A stretch of DNA of 64,000 nt from Phlebotomus papatasi (lineage: Eukaryota; Arthropoda; Insecta; Diptera; Psychodidae). Positions 24,061 to 34,320 of this stretch are shown here, one piece after another (the first letter of the stretch is position 1; each line of letters starts with the position of its first letter). The translations under genes were made by a program, and so were the position numbers. The DNA lies in NCBI RefSeq assembly GCF_024763615.1, contig NC_077224.1, positions 45,642,712 to 45,706,711 of the forward strand, written 5' to 3'. The notes beneath the pieces were generated by a model. The model saw nothing but the letters and a program-made list of their open reading frames with translations, had not been told where the DNA came from and did not search any database.

Positions 24061-24575
24061 CATCACAATAGTCTAAAATCAAATCCCCAATACTCTAAAA
24101 GAATTCAAAACCACAATAGACCAACATCAAAACCAAAGTACTCTAAAAGCAAGACAATAATACTCTAAAATCAAAACCATATTAGTCTTAAATATTTCAG
24201 ATTAAGCAACATACTTCAGTGGAGATGAATTCCGATTGGAAAAGTTTATATAAAATATCGAAATAAGACAGACTATGAGAGGTTCTAAGCCTTGATACTC
24301 TAAAATCAAAACCATTATACTCTTAAATATTTCAGATTAAGCAACATACTTCAGTGGAGGTAAATTCCGATTGGCAAAGTTCATATAGAAAATTGAAATG
24401 AAAGATGCATATGAGAGTTTCATGGAAGTGAATACGCGCGCATCATATGCATCACGTGGAAAAAGGTAAAGAATGAAATATATAACATTCACAAAAAAAA
24501 CCTCAAATTGCCTTGATTCAAAACCTCAGAATACTCTACTTTCAGAACCAGCAAAACTCGACAATCAACACAGCA
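24060..24575. repeat. Non-satellite core of the giant element, with internal duplication
   Basis: The segment with AAATATTTCAGATTAAGCAA and CATACTTCAGTGGAG occurs twice, about 135 bp apart (from about 24190 and 24325). The second copy continues through GATGCATATGAGAG and a short CGCGCGCATC stretch. The same layout of words (ACTTCAGT, ATTGG-CAAAG, CATATAGAA) is seen in the core of the element at 10132-11137. Confidence 0.65.
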
Positions 24576-24579
24576 AACA

Positions 24580-25345
24580 CTCCAAAATCAAAACCATGGT
24601 ACTCTAAAATCAAAACCATGGTACTCTAAAATCAAAACCATGGTACTCTAAAATCAGAACCATGGTACTCTAAAATCAAAACCATGGTACTCTAAAATCA
24701 AAACCATGGTACTCTAAAATCAAAACCATGGTACTCTAAAATCAAAACCATGGTACTCTAAAATCAAAACCATGGTACTCTAAAATCAAAACCATGATAC
24801 TCTAAAATCAAAACCATAAGTTTCTAAAATCAAACCCATAAGTTTCTAAAATCAAACCCATAAGTTTCTAAAATCAAAACCATGATACTCTAAAATCAAA
24901 ACCATAAGTTTCTAAAATCAAACCCATAAGTTTCTAAAATCAAAACCACAATACTCTAAAATCAAAACCATGATACTCTAAAATCAAAACCATAAGTTTC
25001 TAAAATCAAACCCATAAGTTTCTAAAATCAAACCCATGAGTTTCTAAAATCAAAACCATGATACTCTAAAATCAAAACCATAAGTTTCTAAAATCAAACC
25101 CATAAGTTTCTAAAATCAAAACCACAATACTCTAAAATCAAAACCATAAGTTTCTAAAATCAAAACCATAAGTTTCTAAAATCAAAACCACAATACTATA
25201 AAATCAAAACCACAATACTCTAAAATTAAAACCACAATACTCTAAAATCAAAACCATAAGTTTCTAAAATCAAACCCATAAGTTTCTAAAATCAAAACCA
25301 CAATACTCTAAAATCAAAACCATGATACTCTAAAATCAAAACCAT
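24580..25345 (-). repeat. 22 bp tandem array beyond the core, with a homogeneous block
   Basis: This is minus-oriented satellite again. From about 24590 to 24795 nearly every unit is AACCATGGTACTCTAAAATC+AA, about nine almost identical copies, each with the palindrome CCATGG. This homogeneity contrasts with the mixed units around it and implies very recent local amplification. Mixed units follow to about 25345, then diverged sequence to the terminus. Confidence 0.9.
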
Positions 25346-25736
25346 TTTTGCTACAAATTCAAAACTATTTTTCTCTAAATTTAAGAGTAAAAGAGTCTAG
25401 ATTCAAAGATACTGAATTTCAAAACCATCGTACTCTAAAATTTAAGAAAATGCTCTTATAGAAATTTTTTCTTAATTTAAGCAAAATTTAAGCAAAAAAT
25501 TGCTTGGAGCAAAATCGAAGCCTTATTTAGAGTATTTTTTTCTTGAATCTAGAGGGTAATTTTTCTCTGTGTACGATGCTTTATATTATTTGAAGTTCAA
25601 ATCTTTATTAAAGTCGCTCCAAAATCTTATACAGGCTTCAGACCTAAGGCTTAGCCATATGGCTTAACTGCTTTAATTTCTTATCAATCACGATTTTTTG
25701 GATTGGATTATTAAAGATAAGTAATCTATTATCGGA

Positions 25737-25984
25737 CACTCAATGGGTCAAGTGGTAGAGCACTCGCTCTATAATGCAAATGTCCCGGGTTCGAATCCCC
25801 TTTAGGTCACCAGGAATTTTTCTGGCGTTAAAGGTGTTCGAATTGCATTCAGTGAGCTTCACTGCACTTGATTCCACGGGCATGGGACTGACAACCTCAT
25901 CCCATACGAGAAAAAATAATAATGCATTGCGGGAAGGCCTTGTTCCTTCATGGAATGTTGTGCCAACATTATTATTATTATTAA
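25737..25984 (+). mobile_element. tRNA-derived SINE, family 1, copy 1
   Basis: The 5' part is tRNA-like: an A-box region in GTCAAGTGGTAGAGCAC and a perfect B box, GGTTCGAATCC, at 25788-25798. A non-tRNA body follows with GGCGTTAAAGGTGTTCGAAT, GGGACTGACAACCTC and GGGAAGGCC, and the 3' end is an ATT microsatellite. These are the parts of a polymerase III SINE. Diverged relatives are at 53350-53600 and, truncated, near 42765. The acceptor stem does not pair, so this is not a functional tRNA gene. Confidence 0.85.
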
Positions 25985-27339
25985 GTTATTAGGTTCTCAA
26001 AAAGCAATAAAATTGCTATTTAGGATTTTGAGACCTTCGAGAACTGAGCTAAACCTCTGGTCTGAAGACCGCTTTACGACGTTCTACTTTCTCGTACGTT
26101 CTATTACTTCAGCTTGACTTTTCAGAAATTCATCTGAAGCTTATGCTCCACGGATCAAAATGGCCCAAAAAGGCAATTAAAAAGCACATAAATTTTAAGT
26201 ATGTCCTAATCTAAATATAAAATCTAAAATCATTAATCGGTATTATAATATTGGTCTTTTCCTGTGAAGCCCCGGACGCATTTGCGCAGTAAAAAAAAAG
26301 ACAGTATACGATTAAGATCAAATTATTTTGTTTATTTCAGCAAGAATTCAACTCGTAAGCTGAATTGAAAATTCAGACATATCCGATATAAATTCCATTT
26401 CATTTTTTTTTTGTTTGCATGTTCTTCCTTCCTCAACTTTCCTTTCACCAACTCTCATGAGATCATCTCATCTCGCACATCAAATTCATATTTTTCCACT
26501 GAATCAGCATTAAATTGTTGAGGTAGGTCCTCAAAATGCCAAAGCAACAAAATTTATTTCTCTCTGTCGTCGCTTTTGCCTTAAATCTTTTTATATAGCT
26601 CTGTTTTTTTTTTATTTTATGACTGTTCTCTCTCATCGAAAAAGCAGATCAATTTTTCACCAACTACACATTATAATTACAAGATTATTAATGGGCAACT
26701 CTTTAGCATGTTTAAGTGCAATAAATCTCAATTTAATTTTACAGTGAGCTTTCATCGCTAGTATATCACTTTGCCTGTAAAGATTTAGCAGAAATAAAAA
26801 AGAGTTTAAAAGTAATGTTAAAGAATATGAGGAAAAAAAAGGAAGAAAGACAGAATGAATATTAATTTTTTACTATTTGTATTTCGAGACGACACGAATA
26901 ACTGGCAAAGTTGTGGCATTTCTACTAAAAGCACTATAAAGTAAGGTCATTCACCTTCCCACATAGAGAAAGAGCATGTCTTCTGGAATCATTCACTCAT
27001 AAATACAAGAGATAATAAAAAAAAGCGTCATATTCTCAGTAGTGTTAATAAACACCTCACACTTCCACCTTGACTCAAATTACTCATCAAATTGTAAGAA
27101 TAATTTATGATGAATGATATACTAAATTAAAATACAATTGGCAAGATAGAGAGATACAAGTCTTTCTTTGCAAATTCAATTTTTAAATCATACACTGTGT
27201 CTTTGCCTTTTATTGCTCGAAACCCACAGCGACAGCTGCAACGTATTTTTAACCACCAATAACCGATTTATAAATTACTCATAAAGATCACCCAAAATAT
27301 AGCCTAGGAGTAATAAAATTGTTTTTCAGAGAAAAATAG
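25985..27339. other. AT-rich sequence, no gene seen
   Basis: No convincing open frame or repeat boundary was found. Pyrimidine runs near 26430 are unremarkable. Confidence 0.4.
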
Positions 27340-27850
27340 TTACCGGTTATTAACCGTCCATAACCGTTCAAGAACAGATTGAAACCGGTTCAGTTTTATC
27401 GAAAATTCCAAGACCTTTCTAACGAGCCCAAACGTGATACTATCCGATCAAAAAATACGCTCTTTAGAACTTTTTTAACCTTTGTCTTAGATGTGTTAGA
27501 AATCTCTAACACATATCCAAAAATGAAAAAAAATCGCACGATGCGTGTTCGATCAATCCCAAAATGCATAGTTTTGATGGAGAATGGACGGGAAAATTAG
27601 AGAGATGTTAATGGTCCCAGGGTCGGCTTCCGAGAGGGTTCGCCGCAGGTCCCAAATCTCTATCTTTAACCGTTTGCCCTCTACAGCCAAACGGTTAAAG
27701 CCAGACAGACGGATCAGACGAACAGACAGAATGGCGTCAAAAAGTAGAAAATTCTAATTTCGAAAAATTCTACCAAAATACGACCCCTCAGAGGGTAAGG
27801 AGTCGAAAATCAAGATATTATACTGCCCTCTCTGTGGAGTTTGAGCAGTA
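27340..27850 (+). repeat. Dispersed repeat with ACCGGTTATTAACCG, copy 1
   Basis: The segment opens with ACCGGTTATTAACCG and contains GAAACCGGTTCAGTTTTATC, AAGACCTTTCTAACGAGCCC and a CAGACAGACGGATCAGACG stretch. A diverged copy lies inverted at about 38590-39170. The 74-codon frame at 27379-27600 is inside it and has no recognisable motif. Class unknown. Confidence 0.6.
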
Positions 27851-29440
27851 AAATCAATTATATCCTATTAATATTAGATACACTATTCCATTTGATTCCC
27901 ATGTAATCCAAAAGAATGATTTTGATAATTCAACGCGGTATCCCTCCCTTGATTCCCAATTATTCCACTTGAGACTTGAAATTGGGACCATCATAGTCCT
28001 GACCCAATGAGTCTAGGGTCTAACAACGTGCCCTGTGACTTCATTTCTACGACTTGGGATTCTTGGAATCCCAGATCACTTGGGATTTTATGGCAAAAAT
28101 AGAACGCTCAGATGTTTAAGCCAGGAGTCTCTGGTTGCCCTGGTTCGAACGACGCGTCTGTTTTACCATGCCAAGTGCTTGAAAAAAATTGATACAACTG
28201 GATACATAATTCTAGGCTGATCAGACCCCCAATTCCGATGTCCGTCACGAAATTTATCCAGATTTTTCGGAATGGTGGTTGTGTGTGTGAAGCCGCTTCA
28301 GCTCATATTTTTTGCACTCTTGAGCAAATTATTCACATTTAAACACAGAAACACCCTTTATGAGATGAAAATTATTATAATTTGATTTACTAAAACATTA
28401 AATTCGCGAAAAACTAGAGAAAAATTCGTGAAATTCAACGCTTGTTCAATGAGGCTGTCATTTCTCAATCATGCCATTGCTCTCGCTCGCACTCTCTCGT
28501 TCACTCTTTAATTGCGGGATATTTTCAAAATCATATCCGTTAGAGAAACTGCTTCATCAAATCACTCAAATTTTAATTTCTTTGTTTCAAGTATGGTCCA
28601 AGTTAAGAAAATATAATATATTTTTTAATGATTTTTCCATATAAATTCATTAATGCCTTTGGCGTTTATTAAAAAATCTCGTTATTACTGTAATACCTAA
28701 AGATTTTTTTCTAAAACACAATGCAATAAAATTAAATCCTATCTCGTGAGACGGAAGTAGATGATTACTTCTGTGTTCTTTTTGGTGTTTCATGAACATA
28801 TATTCTTCAAAGACATTTATGGAGGAGTACCATGTAAAATTTCTGAGATATCTTCAGGTGAAAATTCTCAAGAAATGAATTGACTTGTTTGTTTAAACTC
28901 ATGTTATTATATTAATAACTATTCATTGCAGGACAGTGGTGTCCAGAATCTAGGAATGATTTGTAAAGGTGAATTCAAGGAAGAATTCCCTAGAACAAAC
29001 AATTTCCTTATCACTTAATTTTTCCTGTGTTTTCCTCGATTTTCCTTATAAATCCTTGAATATTTTTCAAATATATATAATATTCAATATGGTAAAATAT
29101 GAACAAAAAAAAAACGTCTTAAAATATGAATATGACCCTAAATTATTTGAAACGCGTTTTCGGTCAAGGAAATGGATGCAAAAATGTATTCACAGTGATG
29201 ACCTTTGTACTTTCTTATATCAAAAAGTGATGTAGGTTGTATGACAGAATAAAAGAGAAGATTGAACAGATATCATCACCGTGTTATATATTCCTGAATT
29301 ATTTGATTAGAATTTCTTTGAACACCTTAACTTTTTAGTGTTTATGATCTTCAGTTCAGTTTAAAAATTGTCCAAAAAACGACCTTTATAAAATGTCAAA
29401 AAGAAATGCGTTGCAAATAAATAATTTAATGCCCTTCCAG
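27850..29440. other. Mostly unique sequence; one GAGA-like promoter candidate
   Basis: No gene is recognisable. At about 28490-28512 the CTCTCGCTCGCACTCTCTCG block resembles clustered GAGA-factor sites, and GC content rises locally, so a promoter is possible. A B-box-like GGTTCGAAC near 28143 lacks an A box and is not called as RNA. Confidence 0.35.
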
Positions 29441-29443
29441 CCA

Positions 29444-29500
29444 CTGAAGAAGATCCACATCAGGATCGAAAGCTTTGGAAAAACCAAAAAATGGAAAAAC
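29444..29500 (+). other. Hammerhead-like motif, possible Penelope-type remnant
   Basis: CTGAAGA at 29444-29450 is followed by GATCC (29452-29456), a 6-base loop, GGATC (29463-29467) and GAAA (29468-29471). This is the order of a hammerhead core, as carried by Penelope-like retroelements. One extra A sits between CTGAAGA and the stem, and the required helix III and cleavage site are not clear, so activity is doubtful. Confidence 0.25.
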
Positions 29501-31919
29501 CAAAAAAGTGTTTTCATCTTAGGGTGACTAACTTTTCACTGGCAATCACCGGAGACACCTCTCTAATATCCGTGTATCATCTTTTCGCATGCTTTTTGGG
29601 TACATACCGCATTACTACCGATTAAATTAATTGATAAATTAAAAAATAAACCATTCAAAAATAAGACACTGCTTAAGAAAGTAGGTTTTAAAATATCTTA
29701 GCATGAGTAACAAGCATGCGAACAAATGAAAAAGTAAATCCGCGAAACGTAAATCATTTACGCGTATGTTACCAATTTACTACTGATTAGGTCCGTTGGA
29801 AGTTTCAAGATTTTTCAAAAAAATCCAAATTTATGAAAATCGATTGAAAATAGGCCATCCAAAGTGGTTAAACATTGATATTCAAAAATTCGATATCGAA
29901 ATGGTTTTTGAACACAGGTGTCCCATAAATATAAGAAATTAAAAATTAAAATATAAGAAAGTGGTTGGTTCTAGGACAGTCTTTTTTGAATTGTCTTCCA
30001 CGAACCGTTTCTGTACACCAACATCCTATTAAGTACCACTATTGAGATAACATGAATTTAATAAAAATAATTCTACCCATTTCTTGAGACTTTTCGCATT
30101 AAAATATCTTAGAATTTTGACGTCCGAATCATATAACCATAGGTACTACACAAATAAGTACCTTCGTGAGATATGTTCAGGAGGCACCAAAAAACTCCAA
30201 AGTGTTCATCGATAATCATTTCAATTTTTCATCGTGGACAGTAATATTTATAATTATAAATCATAGTATAAATTAAGTAGAAACAATTTTAACAAATATT
30301 GTTTGAGCACTAAACCGCGAAATTTTCACTTAAAATGCATCTATTTTTCCAACTCGCGACCTCCAGGAGCTCGCGAGATAAAATTCGCGGGATATTCATA
30401 ATAACAGCAATTATTCCGCTTTTTGTGCACTACTACACATGCCATCCCGCTGAGAGCGCCACACTCTTTATCCGTGTCCACTCATACAGAGTGAATACTC
30501 TGTGTATGATGTATATTTCTATTTCGCAAAATCGGGAAAATTTTGGCGGGATAGCAATGTAACGGCGTCGGAATTGCATCACAGATCAAGGTGTCTCTTA
30601 ATTAAGACGCTCACAGCAGAAGTGATCTCCTCTGTATGCATTTCCCTATTAAAACAGTCCACTTCTGTTCTGATCGTCTCAAGTCTGAAAATTTGAAAAT
30701 TCGACACCCAAAACTATGCTCAAACTACTAGAAACAAATATATATATATATTGTGAATAAAAATTAGTTTTAAAAGATGTCCCCTGAAAGTTTTACAAAA
30801 GGTGCTATCAATAATATAATGATCGCCATGAAAATCTGGTGAATTAGTTAAACCTGCATTAGTCATTTAAAAATTTAAAACAATTTTGTGGGAAAAACTT
30901 TTAAGTCAGAAATTCGAGCATTACGCAAAGTTGGTACACTTTGCTACCCCTTATTTTTTTCTTACATTATTATGATACAATAAGATTCTTCACACTCTCA
31001 CCTCTCTTTCCATTCAATTAAATATTCAGAACAGTTATAGCTCAAAAGCAAATTCTTTGCCACACTAACCACAAAATATCATTTACTGCCCAATTGATAC
31101 AGTAAAATATTTCACATAGTTACAGTTTCGGATCAGAAAGTTTCTTTTCTCTATCTCATTGCACTTGTTTTGCTAAATGATAAAAAAGACAACTTATAAA
31201 CATTATGGGAGAAAAAAAAACCAAAACATTACACAATAAATTCACTTTGTTCTTCCTTTTCTAAATGAACAAAAAAGAAAGAAATATAAAAAGAAAGCAA
31301 ATATAAGACAATACCTCTTTTTCGTGCAAAGAAACAATAATGTTTCTCTCTGACCCACAAACTTAATCATATATCATAAAGAGATATAGAATGGAGAAAA
31401 TAAGAAAAAATAGTAAATATACTAAATGCTCTCTATCAAAAGCAAATATTTACATAGAGAGAAATCTTATGGATATTATTCTTCATAAAGATATTCTTAG
31501 CATAGCAGAATTTTCGACATGAAAACCGAAATTTTGTAAATTACGTCATAAGTCGTAAAACAAAACTCTTCATTAAATTAATGTCCTTTCCTAGCATAAG
31601 AGTGTTATCACGCTCTTGCACATTAAAATTTTATTATGATTCACATTAATAATCGCTCATATGATCATTTAAATCTGTAATTTGTGTTTTTGAATTACCT
31701 AAAAAATTATAGTTTGACCTAATTTATTGATAAAAAATAGACATTGCCATCAAAAATTGATATTAATTGATTAATCGTTAATATCAACTTAAACCAATTT
31801 TTCCGAGCCAAAGTTGTATTTTCATCAAACAATAGATTTTTTCGTAAATATTTAGTATAACAGAGACACAAATCACATCTTTGAAAGCACATTAGCAATA
31901 ATAAATAATGTGCAAATGT
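29500..31919. other. AT-rich sequence with a GC-richer patch at 30.3-30.7 kb
   Basis: About 30330-30690 is richer in G and C, with CTCGCGA mirrored as TCGCGAG and a small hairpin CATACAGAGT/ACTCTGTGTATG at 30484-30509. It may be a regulatory region or first exon, but no conserved product is visible in any frame. The rest is featureless. Confidence 0.35.
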
Positions 31920-32618
31920 AATGGTGATATTCCAATGAAAAAATGAGCATGTTTTTTTTAGCACATTACTGTTCTCAAGTACTAAAAAGGCCATGACTGT
32001 TCCCACTTGTGTTATTTCAATTAATGTCAGATAACATTGTGACCGAGTGAAGGCTTGCTCGGCGGGAATATTCGAATTCGGATTTCGATTGGGATATCGA
32101 CAAGATTAATTTAATGTTTTCACTTTTATAGTATTTTATACATTTTCTTCATCATGATAGACAGGATCTAAGGTTCTTCTCTCTACACAAAAACTTCATA
32201 TTTTCCCCAGTCCTCGTCGTGTTTAAAAATCACCAAACAGTAATGACAGGAACCGACACAAAGGAAAAGTTCAACCAAAATCCGTATTCCAATATTCCCT
32301 CCAAGCAAGCTTTCACCCGATCACAATGCCATCTGACATTCAGTCAGTGTGGGAGCAACCTGTCATGTGAGAATGGTGGCGTGATGCAGTTGAATCGTCG
32401 GGAGTTGGCAACTTTCGCCTCAACCGCGGGTTTTCCCAGGTTTTTCATAAATTTTCCCGTGAATTCTCAGTGGTAAAAAGTCGGCGAGCAGCATTAATAT
32501 TCTCTACTCATTATTTTCCTTGAAATGACGTATGAGAACAGACATGTACTTTTTTAGTACTTGAGAACAGTAATGTCCTAAAAAAACATGGTCACTTTTT
32601 CATTGGAATAGCACCATA
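31920..32618. mobile_element. Fold-back element with an asymmetric insert
   Basis: The outer arms are ATGGTGATATTCCAATGAAA (31921) and its mirror TTTCATTGGAATAGCACCAT, ending near 32618. Inner arms, with GGCTTGCTCGGCGGGAATAT on the left and ATATTCCCTCCAAGCAAGC on the right, also pair. The right side carries about 180 extra bases (32370-32550) that are GC-richer. The frame at 32219-32476 lies inside and has no known motif. A related element is at 36165-36652. Confidence 0.6.
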
Positions 32619-32639
32619 ATACTAGTGTATTATAATGTA

Positions 32640-32967
32640 CAGTGCTGTCTCTCTATATACACAGTTTGGGTACTTTTTTTGACAGTTCTCTCTCTGAATA
32701 TCCACAACTTTTTCTGAAATTCCCAACGGTTTTTTTCTTTCTTTTAATAAATTATCATTTTTTATTGTTATAGAATTTCCCGTGTTATTTTATAAATATA
32801 ATATGAGACAGAAAAAATAAAATTAAGAAAATTAAAAACAAGAAAAATTAGTTACCAAGAAAATAATTTTCTTTATTACTTTGTCAAAATGTAAACAAAG
32901 TGATTTTGAATGCAACCGACACAAAAGCTGTGCATATAGAGAGTGTGCATATAAAGAGACAACACTG
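32640..32967 (-). mobile_element. MITE with CAGTGCTGTCTCTC termini, copy 2 (328 bp)
   Basis: CAGTGCTGTCTCTCTATATA starts at 32640 and the mirror ATAAAGAGACAACACTG ends at 32967, with TA at 32638-32639 and 32968-32969. It is the same family as 15073-15399 but inverted, with close agreement through the middle (for example CACAAAAGCTGTGCATATAG). It lies about 20 bases beyond the preceding fold-back element. Confidence 0.8.
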
Positions 32968-32969
32968 TA

Positions 32970-34004
32970 CAGAAGATTCTCTTCAAGCATTTGGGTTAAA
33001 ATCACGCACGAATTACAGATAAATTCGTGCATGAAACTGTTTGGAACCATTTGAAACGCAATGTTTTATGTTCATCTACATACTCATATCAGATATACAT
33101 ATACATACTTCTAATCAATGTGAATTCCATAATATGATAAAGATTCAGGATAAAAAAAAAACTAAGAAAACCCATAGCAAAATTGAGCATATTTTCTTCA
33201 ATTGATACAATACTTGAAAAGCGTCAATTTTTTTTTTTTCAAATTTAACTGTCCCCCGAATTAAACGTAGACGGAAATTAAAAGAACTAAATTAACGAGA
33301 AGCTACTGTAAATAATCATGTTTCTTTAATGAGAGCGCAATTACATTAGGTTATTGATTTAAATTTTATATCCAGTAAATCAATCTGCGGCATCTCTTAA
33401 ATCATAATTAAAATGAAACCTCTCCTATCTATCTTCATATTCCATAATAGTACTACCAGAAAGTTTACTAGCGGGTATTATTTTAAGTTCCCATTAGCTC
33501 TACCTACACATCAATTTGTGCATCACTATTTTTCAATTAATTATCTCACATACAAACTTTTCTGTACAGTATGAAACAATTTTATTTGGCATTATGAACC
33601 TCTTACATAGAAATATTGCCATTAATCACAACATCTACAAGCTTATTTATACCTATAAAAAATAATTAAAACGCTTTTTTTGCTTTTTTAATTATTCATT
33701 TGAATTCTGTATTAAAAAAAATCAACACAATTTTCATAATAAAACTAAGCTCTAGTACAGAAACTTCCCAGGCTTAGAGTAAAATAATGATTTTTTTTTA
33801 GTACAAGAGGAAGACATAAAAATCAATAAATACTAATAATTTATTTTGATAAAATTTTAATAAGTTCTAACAATAAAAAAACTACATTTTTCTGAAGACT
33901 ATGATGAAATTCTTATAACTTCAGAGTGAAAATGACACGTTTTCTTTATGAAGTACTAAAAAAAATGTTTTCTTACTAAGTACTAAAAAATTTTTTACAT
34001 TGGC
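32970..34004. other. AT-rich sequence, no gene seen
   Basis: TAGTAC/GTACTAAAAAA words near 33780 and 33950-33990 resemble pieces of the fold-back family at 31.9 and 36.2 kb and may be a decayed copy. Nothing coding was recognised. Confidence 0.35.
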
Positions 34005-34320
34005 TCCGTTCAGTAATAACCTTTCGTATAGAGACAAAGCCACTCCAAAGCCAAGCCAAACCTATTCGAAAATCTACCGGAAGCCTAAAGTACAAGTTCA
34101 TATACCCGACGCTTTAGCGCTGATTGTTCTGCCATTTCGAATTTCGATATTCTTGACACTGCAATCGTCAACAATGTCAGCAACAGTGTGCAAACTTTTG
34201 CTGCAAAAAGTGAATTTTTGTGTAGTTTGGTGGAATTTAAGGATGGTAGAACGTCTTAATTGCAATTTCATTCAAAGAAATGTCCTTTTGATGAACTTGC
34301 TCACTTTTGTGTAACTCGTC
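34005..34320 (-). repeat. Dispersed repeat, copy 2 of an inverted pair
   Basis: This is the reverse-complement relative of 14010-14385: CAAAGCCAAGCCAAACCTAT, AATCTACCGGAAGCCTAAAG and GACGCTTTAGCGCTGA match words there. The 104-codon frame at 34000-34314 lies inside the repeat, and the other copy does not keep the same frame, so it is not called as a gene. Confidence 0.6.

Larger units (their letters stand above)
18993..25571. mobile_element. Giant fold-back element built from a 22 bp satellite (6.6 kb)
   Basis: The element is bounded by CACAGAGAAAAAT at 18993 and its mirror ATTTTTCTCTGTG ending 25571, with TA outside both ends (18991-18992 and 25572-25573). Inside are a plus-oriented 22 bp array (about 19160-21914), a 6-base turn (21915-21920), a minus-oriented array (21921 to about 24060), a non-satellite core (about 24060-24575) and a second minus-oriented array (about 24580-25345). 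No frame of useful length exists in it. TIRs, TA flanks and the core shared with the Tpst-intron element argue for a mobile fold-back family rather than an ordinary satellite block. Confidence 0.75.

Noticed and set aside
19160..25345. CRISPR-like array
   Set aside because: The repeats are directly adjacent 22 bp units without unique spacers, in a eukaryotic context.
25737..25812. Possible tRNA gene ending in CACCA
   Set aside because: A and B boxes are good but the acceptor stem does not pair and a SINE body follows directly. The CACCA is coincidental.
25774..25992. 72-codon frame starting near the B box
   Set aside because: It reads through a tRNA-derived SINE; the ATT tail yields a poly-leucine end. 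No protein is implied.
28105..28160. B-box-like GGTTCGAAC
   Set aside because: There is no A box at the right distance and no cloverleaf pairing.
30484..30509. Small hairpin as a microRNA precursor
   Set aside because: The stem is only about 11 bp, far too short for a pre-miRNA.
34000..34314. 104-codon plus-strand frame
   Set aside because: It lies wholly inside a dispersed repeat whose other copy (14010-14385) does not keep the frame.
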